Positions 13,449-22,773 of a stretch of DNA of 33,447 bases are shown here, piece by piece. How positions within the stretch are numbered: position 1 is the first letter of the stretch; each line of letters begins with the position of its first letter. Below the pieces are notes generated by a model that had not been told where the DNA came from, ran no database searches, and saw only the letters and a program-made list of their open reading frames with translations. Source of the stretch: Roseivirga sp. (GTDB lineage Bacteria; Bacteroidota; Bacteroidia; Cytophagales; Cyclobacteriaceae); assembly GCA_029262895.1 (NCBI GenBank), contig JAJCYM010000016.1, positions 1 to 33,447 of the forward strand, given 5' to 3'. The translations under genes were made by a program, and so were the position numbers.

Positions 13449-16400
13449 TCAGGCCAAAACTTCTTTGGCGTCTCCTGAAGGTTGCGGAATATCAATAACT
13501 TGTATTTTACCACGCCATTTGGCAATGCGGTACATTGCCTTATCAGCGAGTAGATACATGGTTGGTACAATGATCAAGGTCAGGAACGTGGCAAAGGTCA
13601 AACCAAATATGATTGTCCAAGACATTGGGCCCCAGAAGATCACATTATCTCCTCCCACGTAGAAATCTGCATTGTAGGTTGCAAAAGTGCCTATAAAATC
13701 AATATTCAAACCTACGGCTAAAGGCACCAACCCAAGAATGGTTGTAATGGCTGTAAGCAATACTGGTCTCAACCTGGTCTTGCCTGCAACTATTATAGAC
13801 TTGATTACCTCATCCATTGGCAATCTTGCATCCTCTTCCATACCCAACTCTCTTCTTCTTCTTTTTCTCGTCAATTCAATAAAGTCAATCAATACAATAG
13901 CATTGTTTACAACAATACCAGCCAGAGCGATAATACCTATCATGGTCATGATCACGATAAACTTCATATCGAAAATCACAAGTCCCATAAACACACCAAT
14001 GGTGCTTAACAGTACTGAGAACATAATGATAAAGGGTGCTGTCACCTTGTTGAATTGAGAAACAATGATCAGGAAGATTAAGAACACTGCAATGGCCAAA
14101 GCTTTGGAAAGAAATGCCATGTTTTCAGCCATCTCTTCTTGCTCTCCGGTGAAAGCATAGCTGTAGCCTACAGGCATATCATAATCAGCCATCAGCGCCT
14201 TCAATCCATCGTTGATTTGTGTTGGATTGAATCCGGCCAAAACATTGGAGCTTAACGTCACTACTCTCTCCATGTCCTTTCTTTTGATTGAACCATAAGT
14301 AGAACTATATCTCACATCCGCTACTGATGAAATAGGCACCTGTACTAAATTTCCAGAGTTCTGGTTTCTAAAGGTAATCTGCTTGTTCATCAGCGCATCA
14401 ATGTTATACCTATACTCCTGATTTAACCTGAGATTGATCTCATAGTCATCTTCTCCCTCCTTATATTTAGAAATCTCCTTACCAAAAAGTGCCGTTCTGA
14501 TTTCATTGGCAATGGAGTTGGTGGATAGTCCAAACCTTCTGGCCTTTTCTCTATCAATGTCTACTATGAGCTCAGGCTTGCCTAATTCCAAGGTGCTTTT
14601 TAGTTTTTCAATTCCCTGAATTCCAGAGGCAGCAATTCTTTGCTGGACATCTTCTGTGATCTCCACCAGTACCTCAAGATCATCTCCTGAAATCTCCAAA
14701 TTCACTGGCTTACCAGCTGGAGGCCCTGCAGCATCTTTGTCCACCGTTAAAGTAAGGCCAGGTTCCAAAACCACTTTTTCGCGAATCACTTCCATGATTT
14801 CACTGGTTTTCAAATCACCTCTCAGTTTATTCTCAATGAAGTTTACTGTGATTCTGGCCTTGTGTGGCTCTTCAGATTGACCAACTGCCGAAGGATCATT
14901 CGGGTCAGCGGCTCCTTGACTTACATTTGTGCTAACTGATTCCACAATTCGATCATAAGGCTTAATGATATCAATCACCTGTGCCTCAATTTGTTTTGAA
15001 AACTCGTTGGTAACTTCAATGTCTGTTCCAACCGGAAATTCCACGAAAACGTTTACATATTTAGGCTGATTTTCAGGGAAGAAAATGGTTTCTGGCTGCT
15101 TAGCGGCAAAAATACCCAGTGAAATTATCAAAAGAAGAAATGCCCCTCCTAAATAGAGCAAAGGTCTCCTTACTGCGCTTCTAAGCACGCGTTCATAAAT
15201 ACCTTCTAGCCACGGAAGGAAAGTAGCTTGAAATCTCCTTGATGAAGGCCCCAGAATGTAGATATTCAATAGGGTGATAAAGCCTATCAACATCAGCAAA
15301 TTTCCTAGCATGATGATATTGGCTCCAAAGGCAACACCTGCTCCAGCTACAATGGCGATTATTGATCTTATCAATACCTTTTTATGATTGATCTCCCTTT
15401 TTCCATCTACAGTCATAAATGAGGCAATAAACACAGGGTTGATAACCAAGGCAACAAAGAGAGATGATCCCAAAGTGATCATCAGAGTCAATGGTAGGTA
15501 GAGCATAAACTCACCCATCATACCTGGCCAAAATGCCAAGGGAAGGAAGGCTGCCAGTGTAGTGGCTGTGGACGAAATAATAGGAAAGGCAACCTCACCT
15601 ACACCTCGTCTTGTCGCGGCCATTGGGCTTAAGCCTTGTTCCATCAAACGGTAGACATTCTCAACAACCACAATTCCATTATCCACCAACATACCCAAGG
15701 CCATAATCAAAGCGAAGAGTGTCATGGTGTTAATAGTGATTCCCGCCATTCCAAGTATCATCAATGCCATAAACATTGACAATGGAATAGCCATACCCAC
15801 AAACAGGGAGTTTCTTGTTCCCAGGAAGAACAGTAAAACTGTTACTACCAGAACGACACCAAATATGATGTTGTTACCTAAGCTACTAACCTGCTCACGC
15901 GTATCCTTAGACTGATCATTTGTAATGGTCACAGTAACTGATTCAGGAAGCTGACCACTCGCCTTGCTCTCACCAATGAGTGCCATGATTTTATCGGTGG
16001 CGATCAAAAGATTTTGCCCGCTTCTTTTCATTACATCAATCTTAACCACTGGGTCAAGATCCAACCTCGCATAGTTCTGCTTGTCTTTGTAGTCGAATTC
16101 TACAGTGGCTACATCTTTTAAGTAAACAATGTTTCCATCCTCGTTACTGATAACAATTTCTTCCATCTGTGACGGATCATCAAATTCACCTAACACACGC
16201 ACATTTCTTCTAAGACCATCGGCAACTACATTGCCCCCGGAAAGCGTTATATTTTCGGCAGCAATCGCATTTTCGATGTCATTGAAAGTCACTTTTCTGG
16301 CTTCCAATTTGAAAGGATCCACCTTAATTTTGACTTCCTTTTCGTCTACTCCTCTAATTTCAACCTTGGAGACTTCCTGGAACTTTTCGATTTCATCTTC

Positions 16401-16928
16401 CAGGAATTCTGCATAATCATTCAACTCATCCAGGGTTTTTGTTGGATCAGTCAGGTTGATATTCAGGATTGGGAAGTTCTCAGAGAAGCTAAATTTGATC
16501 ACATTCGGGTCTTGCCTCAAGTCAGATGGTAATTCTGACTTAGCCTTATCAATTGCGTCTTTAACATCCAACACTGCCTGATTCACATTTGTGCCAACAT
16601 TGAACTCAACCACTATGGAAGAAAAATCCTGTACAGAGGTGGATTGTATGTTATCAACGTCTTCAATGGTGTTGATTTCCTTTTCAATTTCTCTGGTAAT
16701 CAGGTTTTCGATATCTACTGGTGAATTGCCCGGGTGAAACGTACTCACATACACTGTTGGCATCTCCACTTCTGGAAAAGCCTCTTTAGGTAGGGTGATG
16801 TATGAATAAATTCCAGCGGCAATAATGAGCGCGGTAATCACATAGACCGTGATCTTATTCCTAAGCGAAAAGGAGGTTAAACCAAACTCCTTATCGATTA
16901 CATATTTTTCATTATTCTCTTGTGCCAT
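13449..16928 (-). CDS. RND efflux permease, AcrB/HAE1-like
   Basis: The 1159-residue inner-membrane pump has the usual duplicated layout: one N-terminal helix, a large periplasmic loop, six helices, and the same again. Motif D reads GMLVDNGIVVVENVYRL, so the proton-relay aspartate equivalent to AcrB Asp407 is Asp416, while the neighbouring position (AcrB Asp408) is Asn417. The second-half motif is GIVVNNAIVLIDFIELTR. It is longer than AcrB (1049). Much of the excess is a segment after helix 6 (~residues 510-560) with two more hydrophobic stretches, which I recall from other Bacteroidota RND permeases. It would export toxic compounds through the adaptor and outer-membrane protein encoded upstream. 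Substrate unknown. It starts 23 bases after the adaptor gene and is the last gene of the operon. Confidence 0.95.
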   Translation of the reverse strand: MAQENNEKYVIDKEFGLTSFSLRNKITVYVITALIIAAGIYSYITLPKEAFPEVEMPTVYVSTFHPGNSPVDIENLITREIEKEINTIEDVDNIQSTSVQDFSSIVVEFNVGTNVNQAVLDVKDAIDKAKSELPSDLRQDPNVIKFSFSENFPILNINLTDPTKTLDELNDYAEFLEDEIEKFQEVSKVEIRGVDEKEVKIKVDPFKLEARKVTFNDIENAIAAENITLSGGNVVADGLRRNVRVLGEFDDPSQMEEIVISNEDGNIVYLKDVATVEFDYKDKQNYARLDLDPVVKIDVMKRSGQNLLIATDKIMALIGESKASGQLPESVTVTITNDQSKDTREQVSSLGNNIIFGVVLVVTVLLFFLGTRNSLFVGMAIPLSMFMALMILGMAGITINTMTLFALIMALGMLVDNGIVVVENVYRLMEQGLSPMAATRRGVGEVAFPIISSTATTLAAFLPLAFWPGMMGEFMLYLPLTLMITLGSSLFVALVINPVFIASFMTVDGKREINHKKVLIRSIIAIVAGAGVAFGANIIMLGNLLMLIGFITLLNIYILGPSSRRFQATFLPWLEGIYERVLRSAVRRPLLYLGGAFLLLIISLGIFAAKQPETIFFPENQPKYVNVFVEFPVGTDIEVTNEFSKQIEAQVIDIIKPYDRIVESVSTNVSQGAADPNDPSAVGQSEEPHKARITVNFIENKLRGDLKTSEIMEVIREKVVLEPGLTLTVDKDAAGPPAGKPVNLEISGDDLEVLVEITEDVQQRIAASGIQGIEKLKSTLELGKPELIVDIDREKARRFGLSTNSIANEIRTALFGKEISKYKEGEDDYEINLRLNQEYRYNIDALMNKQITFRNQNSGNLVQVPISSVADVRYSSTYGSIKRKDMERVVTLSSNVLAGFNPTQINDGLKALMADYDMPVGYSYAFTGEQEEMAENMAFLSKALAIAVFLIFLIIVSQFNKVTAPFIIMFSVLLSTIGVFMGLVIFDMKFIVIMTMIGIIALAGIVVNNAIVLIDFIELTRKRRRRELGMEEDARLPMDEVIKSIIVAGKTRLRPVLLTAITTILGLVPLAVGLNIDFIGTFATYNADFYVGGDNVIFWGPMSWTIIFGLTFATFLTLIIVPTMYLLADKAMYRIAKWRGKIQVIDIPQPSGDAKEVLA

Positions 16929-16951
16929 AGTTATGGTATATGAGGTTGATA

Positions 16952-18085
16952 TTAATTCTGAATATTCAAGGCGGTTCCATCACCGACCGCTCTATTGCCT
17001 TTATCCACAATAGATTCGCCACCACTAAGGCCAGCAATTACCTGTGTCTTGTTATCATAGGAAAGCCCTAATTCTACATGGACTTTCTTAGCCTTATTGT
17101 TATCTATCAAGTAGATAAAGTTTCCGTTGATGTCTTCCTGGATAATCCTGGAAGGAATTACAATTGCATCGTTTGCTTTATAGTCAGTCAGATTCAAAGT
17201 AGCCACCAGATTCGTCTTCATGAAGGCTTCTACCCTCGGCAGCTTCACTTCTATTGTAAATGTTCTGCTGCCTTCGTTAATCACCTTCCCTATGCTGGAA
17301 ATCGAAGAGTCAAAAGATTCATCAAGTGATGGAATGGTCACTGAAACTGCATCGCCCTTTTTAAAATCGCCAATAAAGGTTTCCGAAACTTCCGCAGTGA
17401 TATACATGTCGGCATTACTCACTAAAAAAGCAATCGGATTACCTGGCTGGATTATCTCACCACTTTTCACTGGAACGTTTTCAATAGTACCGGTAAGTGG
17501 TGACTTGATTTTTGTTTTAGCCAGTTGGGTGTTCAAAGTCTCCAATTGGTTTTCCAAAGACTCCTTGTCATTTTTGGCGGTCAAGTAGTCAATTTCCGTC
17601 CCTATATTTTTCTTCCAAAGCCTATCTCTCTTTTCATAAACCGTGGTAGCAAATTCTAATTTTGTATTCACCTCGTCAATGGATTTTTCGATGCTTTCGG
17701 AATCTATAACAGCGATGATCTGCCCCTTCCTTACTTGCTGACCTTCTTTCACATTGAGCTCTTTCAATTGCCCCATAACTTCTGAGCTGATGTTGATGTT
17801 TGTTCTGGACATCACAGCACCGCGAACCTGAATCTGGTGATGAAATTCAGACTTGTCAGCAGCTATTGAAGTGACCATAACGGCAGTCTCAGTCGTCTTC
17901 ATGAAATCCGGATCTTCAATTCTGATTTCCTTTTCCAAAGTAGCAATCTGTGCTTTCAACTCAGCCATTTGAGCTTTGGCCTCTGTGAGTTCAGCTTTTT
18001 TGGCTTCCACTCCTTCAGGTTGTTGACCACATGCCACTACTAGTAGTGCAGTGATAAAAAGTGCGATAATTGATTGAGTTTTCAT
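16952..18085 (-). CDS. RND efflux periplasmic adaptor (membrane-fusion protein), lipoprotein
   Basis: The start is set at ATG 18083-18085, giving 377 residues beginning MKTQSIIALFITALLVVACG, a lipoprotein signal with the lipobox VVAC. An in-frame ATG at 18116-18118, 2 bases after the TolC stop, would add 11 residues before the signal and cannot be excluded. After a short coiled coil (KKAELTEAKAQMAELKAQIA) comes a barrel-sandwich/lipoyl half-motif (LNVKEGQQVRKGQIIAVID), a helical hairpin, the second half-motif (TKIKSPLTGTIENVPVKSGE), a beta-barrel domain and a membrane-proximal domain. The adaptor links pump and outer-membrane channel. The short extra coiled coil at the mature N-terminus is common in Bacteroidota adaptors as far as I recall. 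Confidence 0.93.
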   Translation of the reverse strand: MKTQSIIALFITALLVVACGQQPEGVEAKKAELTEAKAQMAELKAQIATLEKEIRIEDPDFMKTTETAVMVTSIAADKSEFHHQIQVRGAVMSRTNINISSEVMGQLKELNVKEGQQVRKGQIIAVIDSESIEKSIDEVNTKLEFATTVYEKRDRLWKKNIGTEIDYLTAKNDKESLENQLETLNTQLAKTKIKSPLTGTIENVPVKSGEIIQPGNPIAFLVSNADMYITAEVSETFIGDFKKGDAVSVTIPSLDESFDSSISSIGKVINEGSRTFTIEVKLPRVEAFMKTNLVATLNLTDYKANDAIVIPSRIIQEDINGNFIYLIDNNKAKKVHVELGLSYDNKTQVIAGLSGGESIVDKGNRAVGDGTALNIQN

Positions 18086-18120
18086 AATTCTGGTATAATT
18101 AAAAGTCTTGTTAGTCATTG

Positions 18121-19464
18121 TTATTGATGTAATTTTCCGAGGGCCAAATCCAAATCAACTTTAGAAATGACTGCATTGTAAAGGGCTTCCAAATAATTTG
18201 TTTCGGCCTCTTTATAGTCCTTTTCAGCATTGAGTACCTCGAGGTTTGAACCTACCCCTTCTCTATATTTTTCAGTGGTAATATCTCTTACTTCCCTGGC
18301 CAAATCAATATTAGCTTGTTGCACAGTCAATTTTTGAAGATTGACATCTAAACTGTTTTTAGCATCGATAACTTCAAAATTGATATTGTTGGCCAGCAAC
18401 TTGTAGTTGTTATCCAAAGTCTGTAACTGAATCTTCTTTCGCTGTATCGTGTACTTTTTTCTAAAGCCATCAAAAACAGGTATGCTCACATTTATGCCAA
18501 TATTGGAGTTGGTGAACCACTCGTTGCTCCACAAATTGCTAAAGCTGTCATTACCATTGTTTCTACCCCATGCCGCATTGAATTTTACTTTTGGAATGTA
18601 ACCCGACTTGACATTTTTCAAATCCAGCTCAGCCAAGCGCTTATTAAAATTCATCTGCTGTATTTCAATTCGGTTTTGAATGCTGAAATTGTTGATCTCA
18701 TTCTGATCATAGGTGAAATCAATACTTTCCAATGGGTCTGTTAAGGTGATGCTTTGAGACACCGGCATACCCATAGACAATTTTAAGATATTCAGGCTAC
18801 CTGAAACAGCACTCAAAACTCCCGCCTTCTCGGCAACCAGATTGTTCAACTGTACTTGAAGGCGGCTGACATCAATTTTCTCGGCAAATCCGTTCTCATA
18901 TAGTGCACGAGTTTCGTTCAGGGTGCTTTCAAGATTGGCATAGTTGGCATCTATCAGTGCAATTCTGGATTCATTGACCAGCACTAAATAGTAAGCCTTT
19001 GTTACAATCCCCACAACATCTACCTCGGCCTTTACCTTGTCTCTATCCACCAGATCTCTCAAGGTCTTAGCCGCTTTTAGACCAATGAAAAATGAGCCAT
19101 CCCAAATCATCTGTGAGGCTGTTACCCCAAGGCTACCCTGGTGTTGTACACCAAAACGAATAGCTTGTACAGCATCAGCTGGTGCTGTTGGGTCAAAAAC
19201 GTTGGCCGGCACAATGTTCACTGGAATTTGGGTATTATTAGTATAACCAAAACTGGCATCCAACTGAGGTAAACCATCAGCCCTGGTTTCCAGTACCTGG
19301 GCATCAGCATCTTTCTTAGTTAATTCAGCATTGAGTACACTCTCGTTGTTGAGCAGCGCATATTCAATAGCCTGTTGAAGCGTATAACCCTGCTGTGCCT
19401 TCACTGTAAATCCTAACAGTGAAAAGAGTAAGAGTAATAATGAAGCACTAATTCTGCGTTTCAT
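18121..19464 (-). CDS. TolC-family outer-membrane efflux protein
   Basis: The 447-residue protein has a signal peptide (MKRRISASLLLLLFSLLG, cleaved near VKAQQG). It shows the two-fold TolC pattern: YTLQQAIEYALLNNESVLNA at the start, helical hairpin segments, and a second repeat (LANNINFEVIDAKNSLDVN, TEKYREGVGSNLEVLNAEKD). These build the trimeric outer-membrane barrel and periplasmic tunnel. The length is usual for the family. Its start overlaps the end of the TetR gene by 17 bases, and its stop lies 2 or 35 bases before the adaptor start, so the operon order is regulator, channel, adaptor, pump. Confidence 0.95.
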   Translation of the reverse strand: MKRRISASLLLLLFSLLGFTVKAQQGYTLQQAIEYALLNNESVLNAELTKKDADAQVLETRADGLPQLDASFGYTNNTQIPVNIVPANVFDPTAPADAVQAIRFGVQHQGSLGVTASQMIWDGSFFIGLKAAKTLRDLVDRDKVKAEVDVVGIVTKAYYLVLVNESRIALIDANYANLESTLNETRALYENGFAEKIDVSRLQVQLNNLVAEKAGVLSAVSGSLNILKLSMGMPVSQSITLTDPLESIDFTYDQNEINNFSIQNRIEIQQMNFNKRLAELDLKNVKSGYIPKVKFNAAWGRNNGNDSFSNLWSNEWFTNSNIGINVSIPVFDGFRKKYTIQRKKIQLQTLDNNYKLLANNINFEVIDAKNSLDVNLQKLTVQQANIDLAREVRDITTEKYREGVGSNLEVLNAEKDYKEAETNYLEALYNAVISKVDLDLALGKLHQ

Positions 19465-20074
19465 GTTGTTGTTTGTTAGTTGTGTATTGATTAAAAAGTT
19501 TATGGCCTTCTATTGTAAAAAGCCCATGTATAAAATGATCGAATAATTGTAGCTGGACATCCGCCAGACTGTATTTATCTCTCGGGTATAAGTTGTTCAT
19601 GAAAAAAGACTGGACTTGTTCGATCCGCATTAGTGAAATCAAATCCGGATCAATTTCAGCTCTGAAATAACCTTCCTTCTGCCCCCTTACGATTACATCC
19701 CTGATGGATTCTTTCATCACATCATTTTTGAAATCCATATAAAGCTTCCAGGCTTCCGGATAAAACTTCTGCAGTTCATTCATAATGTTGATCTTCATTT
19801 CCTGCATGCTCTCTCTCAGGCACTGGGAAACAATGAGCAATTCATGTACTGTATTGTCGCTTTCTTCAATAACACCCTCAAATCGCGTCTCTTCAATATC
19901 CAGATGCAAACGTGTTATGGTATTCACCAACTCTCGTTTATCCTTGAAAAACTGGTAAATCGTTTTCTTCGAAATACTCAGGTGTTTGGCGATGTCATCC
20001 ATGGTCACAGTCCGGATACCGAACTGCATGAATAACTCGCTGGTTGCTTCTATGATCTTCTCTCTTACCGTCAC
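19448..20074 (-). CDS. TetR-family transcriptional regulator of the efflux operon
   Basis: Residues near the start form a TetR helix-turn-helix domain: REKIIEATSELFMQFGIRTV, then TMDDIAKHLSISKKTIYQFF and KDKRELV. The rest is a helical ligand-binding domain without a recognisable ligand signature. The reading frame is open far upstream (to 20254) but that part is unlike TetR proteins. I place the start at GTG 20072-20074 (208 residues, MTVREKIIEA) because most relatives begin two to five residues before REKI. A TTG at 20093-20095 is the alternative. The gene leads the operon and overlaps the channel gene, so it probably controls its own transcript and responds to a pump substrate. Repression is the usual mode for efflux TetR proteins but is not shown here. 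Confidence 0.85.
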   Translation of the reverse strand: MTVREKIIEATSELFMQFGIRTVTMDDIAKHLSISKKTIYQFFKDKRELVNTITRLHLDIEETRFEGVIEESDNTVHELLIVSQCLRESMQEMKINIMNELQKFYPEAWKLYMDFKNDVMKESIRDVIVRGQKEGYFRAEIDPDLISLMRIEQVQSFFMNNLYPRDKYSLADVQLQLFDHFIHGLFTIEGHKLFNQYTTNKQQHETQN

Positions 20075-20295
20075 TTCTTCTTCATTTCGGATCAAAACTA
20101 TGGAAACCCTAATGTTTTTCAAAGTTTCCGTCCGGGTTATTGACGCATTTAGGGTATATTTTGTTGTCCGAAAGTGAAAATTCTTCAAAATGTACAAGTG
20201 AAAAGTCCTGTTTCGTACCAAAGAATATTTTGAATTTTGAACTTGTAAAACCATAATGATTCGACATTTTAGGGCAATGCATATGAAATGATTTG
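20075..20295. promoter_or_regulatory. Divergent control region between the TetR gene and the alpha/beta hydrolase
   Basis: The ~220-base region separates the regulator and the hydrolase. It holds GGAAAC/GTTTCC arms (20102-20107, 20124-20129) with a 16-base spacer, and ACCCTAA (20106-20112) facing TTAGGGT (20149-20155), with a further TTAGGGC at 20269-20275. Either could be a TetR operator. A four-codon frame (ATG at 20083-20085, MKKK, then TGA) overlaps the proposed GTG start of the regulator. No confident -33/-7 pair was found. Confidence 0.35.
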
Positions 20296-21096
20296 ATGTC
20301 TGAGAACAAGCATGGTTTTATTGAATTTTCGCAGGCATCTTTGAAATATACCAGATGGCCGGGAGGTGAACGTGCACTTTTGTGCTTTCATGGCTTCGGG
20401 CAGGACCGTCAAGTTTTCGAATCACTTCAAGAAGCTGTAAAGGATAGGTTTACGGTTTATAGCTTTGATATATTTTTCCATGGTGAAAGCGAATGGCATC
20501 GAAAGCAAGAGTCTTTCCGCCCACCCGATTGGTTCGAATTCACCGAACGTTTTTTTGAGAAAGAATCTATAGATCGTTTTGAAGTCCTCGGATTCAGCAT
20601 GGGTGCAAAATTCGCGATGACAACTGCTGAGCTTTATCCTGATCGTATCGATCATATTCACCTTTTGGCTCCGGATGGTATTAAGACTCATTTCTCCTAC
20701 CGTTTTTCTACTTATCCATACTTGATTAGGAAACTGTTTAAAACTCAGATCAAAAATCCCTTACTCTTCAAAACGTTGGTCGGGTTTTCAAGAGCATTGA
20801 GGTTGACAGACAACTATAATTTGCGATTTGCGCTGTCACAAATGGAAACAGAGAACAAAAGGGCCCAGGTCTATTACAGCTGGGTGGCTTTCAGGCATTT
20901 CACGCCCAACCATAAAAAGTTGGCCAACCTGGTCAACGAAACTCCGATACAACTGACCTTTTACCTTGGTAAGTACGATAAGGTGATTAACCAGAAAGAA
21001 ATCACTCCCTTGGTCAAGCTTCTAGCAGAACCCGAAATCATTACCCTTGAATCAGGCCACAGCAAGCTTATTGAAGCTGTAATAAAAGTTCTATAG
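20296..21096 (+). CDS. Alpha/beta hydrolase
   Basis: The 266-residue cytoplasmic protein starts at ATG 20296; the preceding in-frame TTG is unlikely. It has the alpha/beta-hydrolase landmarks: oxyanion motif LLCFHGFGQD (~29-37), nucleophile elbow GFSMGA with Ser101, catalytic acid Asp228 (YLGKYDKV) and His255 (LESGHSKLI). The DIFFHGES segment matches the D..GHG.S strand seen in esterases and lactonases. The cap between ~130 and 210 is helical. The substrate cannot be told. It is divergent from the TetR gene and convergent with the next gene, leaving only seven bases between the two stops. No link to the efflux pump is shown except sharing the control region. Confidence 0.85.
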   Translation: MSENKHGFIEFSQASLKYTRWPGGERALLCFHGFGQDRQVFESLQEAVKDRFTVYSFDIFFHGESEWHRKQESFRPPDWFEFTERFFEKESIDRFEVLGFSMGAKFAMTTAELYPDRIDHIHLLAPDGIKTHFSYRFSTYPYLIRKLFKTQIKNPLLFKTLVGFSRALRLTDNYNLRFALSQMETENKRAQVYYSWVAFRHFTPNHKKLANLVNETPIQLTFYLGKYDKVINQKEITPLVKLLAEPEIITLESGHSKLIEAVIKVL

Positions 21097-21103
21097 AAAA
21101 GAT

Positions 21104-21544
21104 TCAATGACGATAAAAAGTCTTGCTCACTATCTTCCAACCACTGCCAATTTTATACAATGCCAGGTTATCAGTAAACAGAGTTTTACCATTTCGGATT
21201 AGTTTGAGTTCGACTGTGGCATTAGTGCCAGTAATAGAAACACGAACAAACTCACCAGTGGCTTTTGGTCTATTAGGGTCAGGGTTAGGCTGTCTCTTTC
21301 TTCCAGCTTCAATTCGCTCTATCCAGCCATCACGTGTCACCTCGTTCACCTTGTCCCCCGCTTGTACCATCATTTTAAATGCTTGATGGAAGCCGTCCCT
21401 AATGTCTTCAATGGGTCCCCCATTGTGAATCCCTCCGACATATGCTTTAGTGATTACCTCTTTGATTTGCGCCTCATCAGTTTGTGCGTGACCCGCATAA
21501 GTCATAAAAAGTAGAAGGCATGATAAATAAAAAATCTTTCTCAT
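21104..21544 (-). CDS. Exported NTF2-like protein (lumazine-binding-like / SnoaL-type fold)
   Basis: The start is set at ATG 21542-21544 (146 residues), which gives a proper signal peptide (MRKIFYLSCLLLFMTYAGHA, cleaved before QTDEAQ). A frame extending 12 codons upstream is ignored. The mature domain reads like the NTF2-like family often named putative lumazine-binding: EAQIKEVITKAYVGGIHNGG, GFHQAFKMMV, VTRDGWIERIEA, then strands ending in LALYKIGSGWKIVSKTF. These small cone-shaped domains bind ligands or act as enzymes; no catalytic residue is evident. Its length is normal. It is convergent with the hydrolase gene. Confidence 0.75.
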   Translation of the reverse strand: MRKIFYLSCLLLFMTYAGHAQTDEAQIKEVITKAYVGGIHNGGPIEDIRDGFHQAFKMMVQAGDKVNEVTRDGWIERIEAGRKRQPNPDPNRPKATGEFVRVSITGTNATVELKLIRNGKTLFTDNLALYKIGSGWKIVSKTFYRH

Positions 21545-21722
21545 AGTGTTGGTTTTGATTCTAGTAAACGACAGAACCAAGTCGATGTTTCTAAGGCATA
21601 AGCTTATCAGATATACAACTTGAAAAATCGGATGAACAATAGTTGATCAAAGAGAAATATCATACATAACGTGGCAGAAACTAACCTAGTCTATTGCATG
21701 AGGTTATGGCTACATGTGATGG

Positions 21723-22481
21723 TTAAGGATCAAAAATTTTGGTGATCTTGCCCCCACTTAAGGTATAGTCATACAGCACAATCTTGACGGGTTGTCCAAA
21801 TTCAAACCCAAGCAGTTGTGACGTAATCATGACCAATTCCATCTCCTCCTCAGATTCCCAATAATCAGAATTAAAAGGAATGGTGAGAAGAAAATGGTCA
21901 TCACTCTTTTCAAACTTCACTTCACCCAAACTCTGATAATCAAAATAACCCATGTCATAGAGCCGAGTGGAAACCAACTGAAGTTTGGACTCTGTATCAT
22001 CCTGCTTATTATAATAAATGCGATTCTTATCGAATCGCAGATAATCACCAGTAAATTCAGAAGTGGGAAGGAACAAGTCAAGTCCAAAAAATAATACTAA
22101 AGTCAACACTAAACCGAGTGATGTCACTCCAGCAACGGCCCAGTTCGAGCCTCTAATAGCACCCTCAACAAAAGCTTGAATAACCTCTTTCGTTAAGTAA
22201 GTTCGATATAGAAGGTATACTATGCCAGAGTAGAAAGCTGCGAATAAAAAACTTGGTATCCTGCTAAGAACACTCTCTGGCTGAAGAAACATCGAGGTGA
22301 AAAGAAGGAGGGTAAAAATAATAGAAGTGGCTAGTGTCATATATGCCAACTTCTCCTTTCCAACACGAACAAAATTCTTAAAAAATAAAATACCTATTGG
22401 GACAGGCCCTCCCAAAAAAGCAGCCAACATAATTTGTTTTTCGGTAAATATCTTTTTGGATCTGGCCTCAGGAATTTCCAT
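21723..22481 (-). CDS. Membrane protein of unknown function
   Basis: The 252-residue protein starts MEIPEARSKKIFTEKQ and has four hydrophobic helices: about residues 18-36 (AAFLGGPVPIGILFF), 46-66, 76-95 and 115-138 (VAGVTSLGLVLTLVLFFGLD). The C-terminal ~110 residues are soluble and beta-rich with several acidic patches (YWESEEEMELV), probably outside the membrane core. I do not recognise a family. The layout, short cytoplasmic start, four helices and soluble tail, suggests a membrane-anchored sensor or accessory protein. It is alone on the minus strand: the gap to the next gene downstream is 178 bases and the gene on the other side is divergent. Confidence 0.6.
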   Translation of the reverse strand: MEIPEARSKKIFTEKQIMLAAFLGGPVPIGILFFKNFVRVGKEKLAYMTLATSIIFTLLLFTSMFLQPESVLSRIPSFLFAAFYSGIVYLLYRTYLTKEVIQAFVEGAIRGSNWAVAGVTSLGLVLTLVLFFGLDLFLPTSEFTGDYLRFDKNRIYYNKQDDTESKLQLVSTRLYDMGYFDYQSLGEVKFEKSDDHFLLTIPFNSDYWESEEEMELVMITSQLLGFEFGQPVKIVLYDYTLSGGKITKIFDP

Positions 22482-22773
22482 TAATCTAACCTTTTAGAAA
22501 ATCTAAATTGCTGATAAAAATGGGGTTTACAAAGCAGGCGATTCGATCTGGCATTTTTGAAGTTCAATTCGTTTTCATGAGCACATTTAACCTAGATAAT
22601 GTAATACAAACTGAACATTAATCTTATTTTTTTCAGAATCGATCTTCAAGAGGCAATTATCAATTGCTAGATTTTTTAAATAATTTCTTAAACGAAATCC
22701 TATTCTATATGCTTCATTATTTTCATAAATTGAAAATTCATACTTTTTTAGACAAAACACTTAAACCCAAAAC
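22482..22773. other. Gap between divergent genes; no gene seen
   Basis: These 292 bases are AT-rich, especially near 22620-22760, and should hold the promoters of both neighbours. ATACTTTTTTAG near 22740 resembles a -7 box for the plus-strand gene, but no partner at the right spacing is clear. No hairpin or repeat stands out. Confidence 0.4.

Noticed and set aside
13265-13570. Minus-strand frame overlapping the end of the RND permease
   Set aside because: It runs through the two 3' hairpins and overlaps the permease in another frame; the peptide shows no domain pattern.
16129-16416. Open frames on the plus strand inside the RND genes (also 13687-14058, 17220-17588)
   Set aside because: They lie wholly within clearly coding minus-strand genes, have no recognisable motifs and carry compositions expected of complementary strands.
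20075-20254. N-terminal extension of the TetR protein to 20254
   Set aside because: The added 60 residues have no resemblance to TetR proteins and would fill the divergent promoter region; the extension is an open frame by chance.
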